From Bathymodiolus brooksi (Eukaryota > Mollusca > Bivalvia > Mytilida > Modiolidae), in assembly GCA_963680875.1 (NCBI GenBank), contig OY804580.1, positions 100,230,000 to 100,293,999 on the forward strand: a stretch of DNA of 64,000 bases. Reading direction: 5' to 3'. The notes below the pieces were generated by a model that did no database searches, was not told the origin of the DNA, and saw only the letters and a list, made by a program, of their open reading frames with translations. The position numbers and the translations under genes are program-made. Numbering within the stretch: the stretch's first letter is position 1; each line of letters starts with the position of its first letter. Positions 19,485-30,952 of this stretch are shown here, in pieces.

Positions 19485-22400
19485 TTATGATATACTCAAG
19501 TTGGCTTGTCTTTTCTTCACGTCATTTGATATCTCTCTCCACTGAACGTTCATAATTCGTTGTATTGATCGTGTAAACAAATGTTGATCATAGCTACCAC
19601 TTTTTCCTCCTCCCCCGGGACGCTTAAAATGTCCATTAACATTTCTCAAAACACATAGTAGTTCCTTGTTAGTTATCGTTATGCTTAAGAATTTCAACAA
19701 TGCTACTATCTCAGCAGATGTATTTGATTTTAATTGGTCGTACATGATCACGTGGAGCGATCTAGGAAATTGTAGCCATCTCATATTAAACTGATTCCAG
19801 TTTTCGATTTCATCAAAAAGAAAGTTGTTCCATTCTGAAAGAAAAACGAACATTGTAAAATAATGCACGTCTTTGAAATATTCAACACTCAAGCAATTGG
19901 TTTACCTCGGGGAAATAATAGTCATGCTCGCTAGTTTTTATACAGAGGCAAACAATACTATTCAGAACGGATGCGGAAATTGCTAAGAATTGCGGGGTGA
20001 ATCCATAGGTAGCGCTTTGAAATGTGACATTGACATGAGCAGAAATAGTAGCAATCAATTTGAAACACATTCACATATAACCGTTTGTACTTGTTTATTG
20101 ATGCTTCATGTTTTATGCTGGGAGCTATGAAATATTTGTAAGTGTAAAGGATATCGCCTAAGACGACACCAACCCTACCTATGATACAATATTTCAGATA
20201 TTATACAATATTTTAAGGTTAAAGGTAAGATTCATTTATTATTCGATACCAGCTATATACAAATGTAGCTTAAAAATATGAATAAAAACAAGTTTTTCAA
20301 GGCTAAAATGCACTTGTAAGTTTATAGCCTTCCTATGATGCCCCATGACAGCTTTTCGGATTATTTCTAATGGGTTCATTTTGGTGAAATGCAAATTAAA
20401 TTATTGTTGTGTCTATTGTGATAAATGCATGTATGTGATATTAAGTAAAAGTCATGCATCGTCTATATCTGATTAGAGTAAGAAGGGTTTAAAGATACCA
20501 AAGGGAGATAATCAGAATCCGTATATCGAAGAAGAACAGACAACACAATGGCCAAAAGAAAAAGTACAAAAGGACAAACAACGATCTACAAAACATACAC
20601 ATAAAACTAAAGATCGTGTAACACGTACCACACTAAAAACCGGAGGAGATCTCAGGTTATCTGGAAGGGTATGCAGTTCCTTCTCCATCAGTGACACTCG
20701 TCATGTAACTCTAGTTACAATCCTGGTGAGAAGTCATCAATGAAGAGAAGACTGGACATTTTTGTGTGGATGAATCCCAATAATTAAAACAGCGTGTGTG
20801 TCCCTATCCTCAATCATTTACTTTGTATTTAGGGTTTGTTTTCTGTTTTGTTTGTGATTTCGCAATCTCGGGTTTGTGTTACTCAATCTTGAATTTTCTT
20901 TGTAGAGATACACAAAATGTATGTAGATCATTGTTTTCATTTTGTTCTTCCCCTCTTGGTCATTGTATTATCTTTCCTTGTGATTACCCCTTGGTATCTG
21001 CAAACTGTTCTAAAAATTTGATTAGAAGAAAAATCAACTATATTCATAACCCGTATAAAAATACTACTGAAACATAATTTTGAATTGAAATAAAATAACT
21101 AATATCCCCTTGGTAGAATGAAGACCTTGATTAGCCACCATCAGTAGATTTTTAAAACAGTAGATCTACTCATAATAATACAATTCTTATTTTTTTCATT
21201 CCAAGGATTATCTGTATGCATTATCATTTTCACGAACATTTGTTATTTTAAAATGTAAACTATTGTCACAACCGCCATGTTACTCATATAGTCAAGATGT
21301 TTGGACACCACTATGCGAAAACTTTCCTTTCTTCAGAAATAGAGACAATGTGCATTTGAGTTGACATAAAGAATCAAATAAGAAGGGAGACTTTGGCTCA
21401 TGAGACCTGTTTAACAATGCCACCTTTAATTGAAGTGTGTTAGGGGTATCAATTTTGCATGTGCTTTTACGATTTTCGACTAGATTTAGGAATTTTTCTG
21501 ACGGTGTGGTACTTATTTGTTTTTCTTTTTATAACATCAATATAATATTACCTCTTCTGAAATCTAATTTTTGCGCATGTCCATGGTGACCTCCATGACG
21601 TCTATTAAATTCTGCTAACAACGCTTCTTTTGGTTCTCTAATCAACAAAACGGCTCTGTCATATTTGTTCAGGGTAACATTTCCATATTCATGTGTTTTA
21701 ACGACTAAAACAGATGTATTACTTATTCCTTCGGAAGGAAATCCATGAAGTTTCAGAGAAAAATCTATATATTCACTTCCGGTTGAAATCCCTAAAAATA
21801 AATTTAAAAAGTCAACATTAAAAGATGTATTCATATTTATCGATCGGTTATTAGTGTATACATGTACTTTCAACAAACAATATATTAACTGCATCGTGAT
21901 CATCAGACTACTGTAAACGTACTTATTTTCGCAGGGGTAGGTTTGTCGTAAATGAGAGAAGAATATCCGGATAGCTGTAAGAAATTTACCGTTGACGCCC
22001 TGGTCGTGGCTATGTGTCTGAAAACCTTAATACTTGACGTGGGTAAGTGCATGCGAACCAATATCAGTGGTGTACGGCACTATATACTCCAACTCCTAGA
22101 CTCTCTGTCCATATTGAAATTTGCTGTATTGATGATAAATAATAAGAACAATTGTACACTAGAAACAGCGGGGCATTCTTCACGATCACTACAAACTATC
22201 ACAACATGAACATGAAAGTGATACTGTAAAATCGATCATGCACACATAACACCCATTGGTGGGCAAACTAGTATACATGTATTTAATGTATTTAACTACT
22301 ATGCTAAAAGGAATTAGCAATTAAATGGTTCATATAAATGTTGAAACACAGGTAATTTTAATTATGCTGGAGAAGAACTAGTTTATATCCGGTTATTGGT

Positions 22401-23623
22401 AATCTATCTCGTTTAGATCTTGTGGTCTTGAAAAGAAAGCTTAAACAGTAATGGTCAAGAAGAGTTCGAAGATACCAAAGCAGGGGCGGCGCGCGCCCCC
22501 CCCTAAAATTGAAAAAAAAAATATGATTTTTTGGCGTAAAATCGTGATTTTTCACACGAAATATCCCAAAAATGTTCGCGCCTCCCTCCGCTCGGTGCAA
22601 TTTATTTAAGTGCGCCCCCCTAACTTGAAATCCTGGATCAGCCCCTGCAAAGGGATAATCAGAATCCGTATATCGGAGAAGAACAGACAACACAATGACC
22701 AAAAGAAAAAATACAAAAGGACAAACAACGATCCACGAAACACACACATAAAACTAAAGATCGTGTAACACGAACCCCACTGGTTAACAATTCCAACAAT
22801 ATCAAACAAAACGACCGACTATCTCTCATCTTAATTCATTGAACACAGAAATAATACGACATAGGCCGATGAAAAACCATGCCCTGGGTTGGAACAGGAA
22901 CAAACATATGGCTGGGTTAAACCAGTTAATTGGATTCCAACCTCCCACTGTTGATTAGTGGTGTTTATTAAAAATAGTATGCGATACTTGCGTAGTAAAT
23001 AAACGTTAGAGAACACAGAAGGGGCAATAAAAACAGAGAGAGAAACTGACAATAAACGTTAGAGAACACAGAAGGGGCAATAAAAACAGGATAATCGAGA
23101 GAAACTGACAATATAGGGTACACAAGACCAAGAAAACCAAAGCACAACACAATATATGTTGTTAACCACTATGCGAAAACAAACACAAATAACGTAAATA
23201 AGACATGCACCATCCGACAAACAACAGGTGCTAAAGACGAACCAAGCATCGCTTTTATGCGGAAATCGTGATCTCAAGTGTTCTGTTCGGGCTAGTCTAT
23301 CGGTTGGTGTAGTTATAGCGATATAATATGTACTTACCAGTCGATTGTTGTAGTAAATGGCGTAACCACGTGTTTCCGGATCCGGGATAGCTAGCAAGTG
23401 CTGTCAGTGGAAGTGCAACTTTAGATAAACCAACAGGTTTACACGTCCAATTTCTAAATGTGTTTAGATGCCCTAGGTAAAGGAATCCGTACTTATGAAC
23501 AAAGGAATCCTGCTTTGATTTGGACAGATGATAGATTGTAAAAATATTACATGCTAGGGTATAAGTCAAAGCAACAATCACTGTGATCACCAAAGTCCTA
23601 GAGCAACGGTGGCGTTTGAACAT
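19485..23623 (-). CDS. WSCD-type (sialate O-sulfotransferase-like) sulfotransferase, 291 aa, three exons
   Basis: Exons 23623-23338, 21791-21552 and 19834-19485, with GT-AG introns and matching phases, give a 291-residue protein. Residues 1-9 are basic and 10-31 hydrophobic: a signal anchor typical of type II Golgi enzymes. Residues 77-91 (ASYPGSGNTWLRHLL) form the 5'-phosphosulfate loop that binds the donor PAPS. VVKTH is at 125-129 and DRAVLLIREP at 140-149 fits the 3'-phosphate-binding arginine region, followed by LLAEFNRRHGGHHGHA. Exon 3 gives EWNNFL, WLQFPRSLHVIMYDQL and NGHFKRPGGG. This order matches vertebrate WSCD1/2, where WSCD1 sulfates sialic acid. Those proteins are about twice as long because of two WSC domains, absent here; there is almost no stem. 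The substrate is inferred only as a glycan. The introns hold retroelement tails, a MITE and repeats, but the exons are clean. Confidence 0.82.
20489..20753 (-). repeat. Retroelement 3' tail, family A, in intron 2
   Basis: Plus-strand aagataccaaagggagataa ... agacaacacaatggcc ... cagtgacactcgtcatgtaac. It extends further into the element than most copies and stops before coding sequence. Confidence 0.65.
20865..21015 (+). repeat. Retroelement 3' tail, family A, diverged, in intron 2
   Basis: Plus-strand gggtttgtgttactcaatct, gtagatcattgttt, tcttggtcattgtatta and gattaccccttggtatctgc: the same tail in the opposite orientation to its neighbour. Confidence 0.55.
21416..21515 (+). repeat. Single-copy relative of the source of the right-end satellites (family D)
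   Basis: Reads ccacctttaattgaagtg, then tgttaggggtatcaattttg, then cgattttcgactagattt and tctgacggtgtggta. The same words flank and seed the 45-bp and 40-bp arrays at 56191-64000. Confidence 0.6.
22467..22790 (-). repeat. Retroelement 3' tail, family A, in intron 1, split by a MITE
   Basis: The tail motif gaagataccaaag is broken at 22480 and resumes as caaagggataatcagaatcc at 22648. The remainder runs to about 22785 (cgtgtaacacgaaccccact). Confidence 0.7.
22481..22647. mobile_element. 167-bp MITE with CAGGGGC ends
   Basis: Starts caggggcgg and ends cagcccctg, so the outer 7 bases are inverted. It is flanked by the 5-bp direct repeat caaag (22476-22480 and 22648-22652). Removing it restores an uninterrupted family A tail, which proves insertion. 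A small hAT-related element is plausible; no transposase is encoded. Confidence 0.75.
22985..23230 (-). repeat. Retroelement tail family C with internal duplication
   Basis: The segment aataaacgttagagaacaca ... gaaactgacaat occurs twice, at 22995 and 23053, and continues as atatagggtacacaagacc. It lies just downstream of exon 1 of the sulfotransferase gene, in its intron. Confidence 0.6.
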
Positions 23624-23765
23624 ATGGCAGCATATCGATCAAATCAATACCGATCTATCATTTTATTTTCTTTGTAAAACAACTGAAATATAAGAATGGA
23701 TGTATAAATATGTGATTTTATATTAATTTTATAATACTTTATGCATGCATAAACTGCTAAAAATA

Positions 23766-23940
23766 AAATCTGATTCAACCCACCATTTCATTAGAAATGT
23801 CTGTACCAAGTCAGGGTCATTACGGTTTTCACAGTTTTCCGGTTGTTGACTGATTTTGTCTGTTTATATACTTATGAGTTTTGACTTTCCTTTTGTAAGA
23901 TTGTTCGGAGTTCGGTAATTTTGTTGTTACCCTTATTTAC
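23766..23940 (+). repeat. Retroelement 3' tail, family B
   Basis: From aaaatctgattcaacccacc to gttgttacccttatt, nearly identical to 14617-14789. Located just upstream of the sulfotransferase gene. Confidence 0.6.
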
Positions 23941-23984
23941 TACGTTACATATAAAAATTAAAACGTAGAATGAGTGAGTTAAGT

Positions 23985-24310
23985 GAGTATTGTTTAACGC
24001 CACATGTTCAACTTTTGCAACTATTTCATGGCGAGAACAAATTACGTTTTTGTTGAGATGATGATGATGATGGTGATGATGATGTTCGCGGTTTTGGATA
24101 TGTGTACTTGGATTTTATAGTGCTAGCTCATGGATAATTATTTTCGCTCCACGTGAACACATTATTTTGATCCCTAGCCAGCCAGTCTTGGTTTAGCGGA
24201 GAAGCTACAATTGCCAATTTCATAGTGTTTAGTTTTACCCGACCGCGGGCTCGAACTCGCGATCTATCACACTCGGGGTGAACACGCCAACCATTACAAC
24301 ACCGATGCGG
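23985..24310. mobile_element. Second SINE-like family, near-complete copy
   Basis: Contains gtttaacgccacatgttcaa, catggcgagaacaa, a gatgatgat microsatellite, acacattattttgatcc and agccagtcttgg, and ends with ggctcgaactcgcgatctatc, which resembles an inverted tRNA B-box. Diverged copies are at 26570 and 45050. Confidence 0.5.
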
Positions 24311-24339
24311 TTCTTAAAACGTACATACACACGTTAGTT

Positions 24340-24470
24340 CGCACGACGCTTTTTCGGAATAACATTCATCAAGTGCGCTCATGGTCAAAAGATTGGAAGC
24401 CAAATAATTTATAGGTCTATTGGATAACGAAAACCAGAGTCTAAGCAGGATGTCCAAATATCGGCTATGT
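24340..24470. repeat. Fragment of the retroelement segment that seeds the 24-bp array
   Basis: Has cgcacgacgctttttcggaa, taacattcatcaagtgcgct and gattggaagccaaataattt, shared with 16705-16770 and 43180-43215. Confidence 0.45.
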
Positions 24471-24489
24471 TGCGCCTGCGCGAGGGTTG

Positions 24490-24765
24490 GGTTTATGGTT
24501 GGTTAATGGAGTTTAACGCCCCTTTCAACACTATTTCAGATACATCGTTGCGATCAGTTTTATTGGTGGAGGAAGCCGGAGTACCCGGAGAAAACCACCG
24601 ACCTGTCGCAAGTCACTGACAAACTTTATCACATAATGTTGTATCGAGTACACCTCACCATGAACGAGGTTCGAACTTTATTGGTGATATGCATGCACTG
24701 ATTGCATAAGTAGTTGTAAATCCAACTACCAAACGATCACGATCACCTCCTATGCCCGAGGGACA
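24490..24765 (-). mobile_element. tRNA-derived SINE
   Basis: Same order as at 19195: gagtttaacgcccctttcaa, cggagtacccggagaaaacc, cgcaagtcactgacaaactt, a gaggttcgaac box, then tagttgtaaatccaactacc. Confidence 0.65.
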
Positions 24766-25207
24766 TTGACATTAGTTAATTTCAAGCATAAATATATTTA
24801 ATAAACGATATATAAAATATTCAGATAATAAGCTTTTCAATCTTACAATATCGAAACAGACCTTGGTCCAAATTACTCCATATTACAACTTCTAGATAAA
24901 AGGAATACGAGTTATAGGAATTATAGTATTGATTAATTTAGGTAAAGATTTAACCACGCGTCATATAGAACTGTGGTCTTGACTAAACCCCCTTAACACT
25001 AAGTTCAATTTTGAGAAAGTTAAAAATATAAAAGGTCAAGATCAAGTTTAATTAGTTTAGCTTAAACATATTTTATTTGCATAAAAGTTGCAAATGGGAT
25101 TGGACACAAGTTATGACAACATTAGTGAAGTCCTTTCCCTTTTACAAAGATATAAACAAAAAATAATTGTACATAATGGCGATAATTATACAAATAAATT
25201 TTACAAC
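24766..25207. other. No feature recognised
   Basis: AT-rich sequence with no repeat relative elsewhere in the window that I could see. Confidence 0.35.
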
Positions 25208-25665
25208 ATGATATATTTAGAAGTTAATAATAAAGTAAATATAAAGAAAAATAAGGTGAAATAAAATATTCAAAACATAGGGATAGAAAGAAGGATAGGA
25301 AGAAGAAGAAAGGTTTCAAACAAACAAAAACAACAAAAAACAACATGGACTGGAGTGAGTAAGCTAGTATATTAGTTAAAGCGTTGGGTGCTTCTAATAA
25401 AAGAATAAACAACAGAGAAGATTTCAATGTTTTGGTTAGGAGTGAAATTTTCATCACCAGCTAATATCAATTCAATTGTAACTACGTAATTCTTTAATTT
25501 ATTAAACAAGATTGCCCTATTTTCATTGTAAAAGGGGCATTCAAGGAAAAAGTGTATACAGTCTTCAAAACCATGACCACAGATACATGCAAGATCAAGA
25601 TCGATGGACAATGAATTACATAGTGTTACAAGAATCTTTAAAAAGTTGAGATGTTAACAAATGTC
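25208..25665 (-). pseudogene. 3' end of a non-LTR retrotransposon (LINE)
   Basis: The minus-strand open frame 25611-25372 encodes DLACICGHGFEDCIHFFLEC and then PFYNENRAILFNKL and ends in FIRSTQRFN. The Cys-x-Cys ... His ... Cys arrangement is the zinc-binding segment after the reverse transcriptase domain in several LINE clades (zf-RVT type). About 160 bases of AC- and A-rich 3' sequence follow. The reverse transcriptase itself is absent: a 5'-truncated copy. Confidence 0.65.
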
Positions 25666-26569
25666 GACGTGAGAACAAAGAACGATAACTCTGGTAGAAA
25701 TTGTTTCTACTTGGGGAAATATGAGATTATGACATTAGGTGTTTATTAGACATGTTTGACGCTTTATCTTTGTTAAAGGTGAACTGTCAAGGTGAGATCA
25801 TATCCATTTCTAAAGAGTAAAGACGCTATTAAACATCTTAAAAACTTTAGAGAACCAAGTTGTTTACCGAGTCGTCGTGAGTGTGCTGGAAAAAATGAAT
25901 GTTTTTGTCTGTACTATTTTGTGTGAAGGGGATTCCAAATTTCCTTACAACGTGCAATTATTTTAGTCAGTGCTATTTTTTCAGTTTTAATTGAGGGGGG
26001 GGGGGGGGGTGTCCATATTTCCCTACAATGCAAAATCTTTTTTGTCAGTATATTTTGTTGGGGGAAAGAGGGGTTTCAAATTTATCCTTATCAAATGACG
26101 TGTAATTTTTATTGTACTATCGTTTACCTACATTCTGTTCTTGGAACTCTTGTTTGTTTCAGAGAGCTAGATAAATCTAGCAGTATATAACCTAAGTATC
26201 GGTCATTCCCACATCTTGTCTGAAGGTCGTAACATTTTCAAAAATAACTTTATACATAGATTTTTATTATCTACATCCTTGATCGGTATCATTTTCATGA
26301 ATATCTTATCGCTCTAAGTAATCAAATCCTGATATTTAAAAAACAAAATTGTTAGAAACGTCCAACCTGCTTACTTTAATAAAAAAAATACATTCCTCAC
26401 TGATTTTCAAAATAAATAGGTGCACATTATGACTAAAGATGAGATATTAGTTGTCGACACGTGCAAAGTGACGAGTGTGTCCTAATTCATTTGTATATGT
26501 ACATTTCATATCTTCGGTGAATGGATGGGTTCTGCTTAACCCATGTAGTGAGCACGTTTTCAGATACAT
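25666..26569. other. No gene; contains a long G run
   Basis: A run of about 15 G lies near 25995-26010. The rest is AT-rich with no recognised feature. Confidence 0.4.
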
Positions 26570-26845
26570 GTTTGTTTATCATGGCGAAGAACAAGCTGTG
26601 TTTTTGATTAGATGATGATGACCGTTTGTATTAGACCGCCATGCTGCTTTGCATCGATTTTCATAGTGCAAAATCACTACAGCAACATTATATATGTACA
26701 TGTAGCCATGTGGCTACACTATGACACATTATTCCGACCCCGAGCCAGTCTTAGTTATACTTAATAACTCCGTACTTAGCCGAGAAGCAGCAAATACCGA
26801 TTTTCTGTAGTTTTTGGATTGATCTGACTGAGACAAGAAGTAACA
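26570..26845. mobile_element. Second SINE-like family, diverged copy
   Basis: Shares catggcgaagaacaag, gatgatgatgaccg, acacattattccgaccccga, gccagtcttag and agccgagaagcagc with the copy at 23985. Confidence 0.4.
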
Positions 26846-27500
26846 ATCTACCGTATTTGAGGCGAGCACACTACCAATTACATACATACATATCATCCAT
26901 CAATGTATCGACAATATTATATGTTATTCAGCTATCAGACAGGGTATATAATGTGACATTCCCGGCTTATGATCTATATTCCCTGAGGCGCAGCCGAATA
27001 TATTACGGATTTAACCATTTTTTTGTTAAATACAGAACCAAACTGCCGTATAAAATTTTTTTTTATTTTTTTTGTTTTTTTGTTTCCTTTTTGTTTGTTT
27101 ATTTTTATTTTCCTTTTGTTTTTTTCTACCACGTACATAGTCCCAATTCATATTTAAAACCTTATTAAATATTTTGCATCTTTTATTTTCATTTTCCGTA
27201 TTTCTAGATGTCCCTTTTCGTACCTCTGACATTCTTTGTTCAATGACGTCAAATATTTGTCACGTGATATTTTATGTACTGAGGTGTCTCATAAAGGAAA
27301 ATTTTGTTCAATATTTCTAAATCAACACAATTTCATATGCAGTAAATTTAATAAACTTTATAATTATAACATTAATATATTACATAACAAAACAACGGGT
27401 TTGTGAAACAATTTCAATAATTAAAATGTTAACAATAAGCAAAAACTTGGTGTGGCCCCGTGACCTCGAAAGTTTTAAAGGCGGAAACTTTAACACACTT
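26846..27500. other. No gene recognised
   Basis: Includes a T-rich tract (27055-27125) that keeps open frames on both strands with low-complexity translations. Nothing else is identifiable. Confidence 0.4.
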
Positions 27501-28000
27501 TCACTTGTTGATTGCTATGTTCAAATTTGTAATGGTACAGCCGTGGAACATGGGAGTTTGCTGAATTGTTCTGGTGTTTGTGACGGAATTAACTGTTGTA
27601 AGAGTGTTATAATCACAAAATAAATCGTCATAATTTACATCCAAAATGTCACCGACGATGAAACATGTGTATTGGCTCTCATTTGAACAAGTGATGTTGA
27701 ACTTGAACTGTTTTGTGTCGGCGGCATGAGTTGCAACCGGGAAGTACTGTGCGGTGGCATTATTGAGGATAGTTGAGATGGTTGCTCTCCACGAACAGAA
27801 CTTGTGATAATGTCTCCCATAACTTGTTTTTCCTTTGATGAAACACGTTGATATACTGCAACTGACGAGGCAGGTGTGTGTCCGGTAACTGCCATAATTT
27901 GTGCCATTGAACAGTTTCTTCCGAGGATAGTTGCACCCGTTGCACGAATTGAGTGGTTGGTGTAGATTTGTGAAAGGTATATTTTAATTTTTTATTGAAG
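27501..28000 (-). pseudogene. Transposon-derived tyrosine recombinase, C-terminal part, frameshifted
   Basis: Reading the minus strand from about 28000, a frame gives LSQIYTNHSIRATGATILGR, then MAQIMAVTGHTPASSVAVYQ and RVSSKEKQVMGD. NHSIR supplies the H-x-x-R, TGH the following His and VYQRVS the catalytic Tyr of a phage-integrase-like tyrosine recombinase. This form is carried by Crypton- and DIRS-type elements and by related metazoan proteins. A Ser/Gln-rich linker follows. The frame then changes before a C-terminal end, MFHGCTITNLNIAINK, with stop at 27501-27503. The upstream catalytic Arg region is missing, so it is a last exon or a truncated, decayed copy. Confidence 0.6.
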
Positions 28001-28221
28001 AAAAGAATATCTTTTTTGTTCATACAACCGTTTTGAGTTTAAAAACAGCATTTAATTTGGTAAATATACATTTATTATTCCGTATTATGATATTGATTCA
28101 GTGAAGCGTAAATATTTCTGTTTTTGTCAACCACGTTGTTATTGTTTTTTGGGGCCCAAATGAGGGAGACCGAAAACGTACATATATACCCCGTCTGTTT
28201 TCCGAATATACATATACAACC

Positions 28222-30952
28222 GGGTTTGTAAATAGAGTAACACGACGGGTGTCACCAGTGGAGAAGGAACTGTTTTTCCTTCTAGAGTACCTGAGTTCAT
28301 CTCCGGTTTTTAGTGGGGTTCGTGTTGCTCGATCTTTACTTTTCTGTGTAGTGTTTTGTAGATCATTGTTTGTTTTTAGTGGGGTTCGTGTGACTCGATC
28401 TTTAGTTTTCTGTGTAGTGTTTTGTAGATCATTGTTTGTTTTTAGTGGGGTTCGAGTGGCTCGATCTTTAGTTTTCTGTGTAGTGTTTTGTAGATCATTG
28501 TTTGTTTTTAGTGGGGTTCGAGTGGCTCGATCTTTAGTTTTCTGTGTAGTGTTTTGTAGATCATTGTTTGTTTTTAGTGGGGTTCGAGTGGCTCGATCTT
28601 TAGTTTTCTGTGTAGTGTTTTGTAGATCGTTGTTTGTTTTTAGTGGGGTTCGTGTGACTCGATCTTTAGTTTTCTGTGTAGTGTTTTGTAGATCATTGTT
28701 TGTTTTTAGTGGGGTTCGAGTGGCTCGATCTTTAGTTTTCTGTGTAGTGTTTTGTAGATCATTGTTTGTTTTTAGTGGGGTTCGAGTGGCTCGATCTTTA
28801 GTTTTCTGTGTAGTGTTTTGTAGATCATTGTTTGTTTTTAGTGGGGTTCGAGTGGCTCGATCTTTAGTTTTCTGTGTAGTGTTTTGTAGATCGTTGTTTG
28901 TTTTTAGTGGGGTTCGTGTGACTCGATCTTTAGTTTTCTGTGTAGTGTTTTGTAGATCATTGTTTGTTTTTAGTGGGGTTCGAGTGGCTCGATCTTTAGT
29001 TTTCTGTGTAGTGTTTTGTAGATCGTTGTTTGTTTTTAGTGGGGTTCGTGTGGCTCGATCTTTAGTTTTCTGTGTAGTGTTTTGTAGATCGTTGTTTGTT
29101 TTTAGTGGGGTTCGTGTGGCTCGATCTTTAGTTTTCTGTGTAGTGTTTTGTAGATCGTTGTTTGTTTTTAGTGGGGTTCGTGTGGCTCGATCTTTAGTTT
29201 TCTGTGTAGTGTTTTGTAGATCGTTGTTTGTTTTTAGTGGGGTTCGTGTGACTCGATCTTTAGTTTTCTGTGTAGTGTTTTGTAGATCGTTGTTTGTTTT
29301 TAGTGGGGTTCGTGTGGCTCGATCTTTAGTTTTCTGTGTAGTGTTTTGTAGATCGTTGTTTGTTTTTAGTGGGGTTCGTGTGGCTCGATCTTTAGTTTTC
29401 TGTGTAGTGTTTTGTAGATCGTTGTTTGTTTTTAGTGGGGTTCGTGTGGCTCGATCTTTAGTTTTCTGTGTAGTGTTTTGTAGATCGTTGTTTGTTTTTA
29501 GTGGGGTTCGTGTGGCTCGATCTTTAGTTTTCTGTGTAGTGTTTTGTAGATCGTTGTTTGTTTTTAGTGGGGTTCGTGTGGCTCGATCTTTAGTTTTCTG
29601 TGTAGTGTTTTGTAGATCGTTGTTTGTTTTTAGTGGGGTTCGTGTGGCTCGATCTTTAGTTTTCTGTGTAGTGTTTTGTAGATCGTTGTTTGTTTTTAGT
29701 GGGGTTCGTGTGACTCGATCTTTAGTTTTCTGTGTAGTGTTTTGTAGATCGTTGTTTGTTTTTAGTGGGGTTCGTGTGGCTCGATCTTTAGTTTTCTGTG
29801 TAGTGTTTTGTAGATCGTTGTTTGTTTTTAGTGGGGTTCGTGTGGCTCGATCTTTAGTTTTCTGTGTAGTGTTTTGTAGATCGTTGTTTGTTTTTAGTGG
29901 GGTTCGTGTGGCTCGATCTTTAGTTTTCTGTGTAGTGTTTTGTAGATCGTTGTTTGTTTTTAGTGGGGTTCGTGTGACTCGATCTTTAGTTTTCTGTGTA
30001 GTGTTTTGTAGATCGTTGTTTGTTTTTAGTGGGGTTCGTGTGGCTCGGTCTTTAGTTTTCTGTGTAGTGTTTTGTAGATCGTTGTTTGTTTTTAGTGGGG
30101 TTCGTGTGGCTCGATCTTTAGTTTTCTGTGTAGTGTTTTGTAGATCGTTGTTTGTTTTTAGTGGGGTTCGTGTGGCTCGATCTTTAGTTTTCTGTGTAGT
30201 GTTTTGTAGATCGTTGTTTGTTTTTAGTGGGGTTCGTGTGGCTCGATCTTTAGTTTTCTCTGTAGTGTTTTGTAGATCGTTGTTTGTTTTTAGTGGGGTT
30301 CGTGTGACTCGATCTTTAGTTTTCTGTGTAGTGTTTTGTAGATCGTTGTTTGTTTTTAGTGGGGTTCGTGTGGCTCGATCTTTAGTTTTCTGTGTAGTGT
30401 TTTGTAGATCGTTGTTTGTTTTTAGTGGGGTTCGTGTGGCTCGATCTTTAGTTTTCTGTGTAGTGTTTTGTAGATCGTTGTTTGTTTTTAGTGGGGTTCG
30501 TGTGCTCGATCTTTAGTTTTCTGTGTAGTGTTTTGTAGATCGTTGTTTGTTTTTAGTGGGGTTCGTGTGGCTCGATCTTTAGTTTTCTCTGTAGTGTTTT
30601 GTAGATCGTTGTTTGTTTTTAGTGGGGTTCGTGTGGCTCGATCTTTAGTTTTCTGTGTAGTGTTTTGTAGATCGTTGTTTGTTTTTAGTGGGGTTCGTGT
30701 GGCTCGATCTTTAGTTTTCTGTGTAGTGTTTTGTAGATCGTTGTTTGTTTTTAGTGGGGTTCGTGTGACTCGATCTTTAGTTTTCTGTGTAGTGTTTTGT
30801 AGATCGTTGTTTGTTTTTAGTGGGGTTCGTGTGACTCGATCTTTAGTTTTCTGTGTAGTGTTTTGTAGATCGTTGTTTGTCCCTTTTCTCCTTCTTTTGG
30901 GGCTTGTGTTTTCTGTCCTTCTTCGATTTACAGATTCTGATTACCCTTTTGG
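28222..30952 (+). repeat. 66-bp minisatellite inside a family A retroelement tail
   Basis: The element enters at gagtaacacgacgggtgtca and leaves at ttctgattacccttttgg. Between about 28315 and 30880 are about 39 units of 66 bp carrying tttagtggggttcgtgtggc, ctttagttttctgtgtagtg and gtagatcgttgtttgt. The unit length is a multiple of three and has no stop in one frame, so a 755-codon frame runs through it until a one-base deletion near 30505, after which a 142-codon frame follows. The encoded repeat (SGVRVARSLVFCVVFCRSLF) is hydrophobic and repetitive; I consider it non-coding. Units vary at fixed sites: ggct or gact, and cgtt or catt. Confidence 0.92.

Noticed and set aside
26857..27232. Open frames on both strands in T-rich sequence
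   Set aside because: Low-complexity translations (Phe/Tyr-rich or Lys/Asn-rich) produced by a homopolymer-like tract.
28249..30516. A 755-residue repetitive hydrophobic protein
   Set aside because: The frame is a tandemly amplified retroelement 3' tail. Single-copy relatives of the unit are non-coding, and the 41-bp array from the same segment has no frame.
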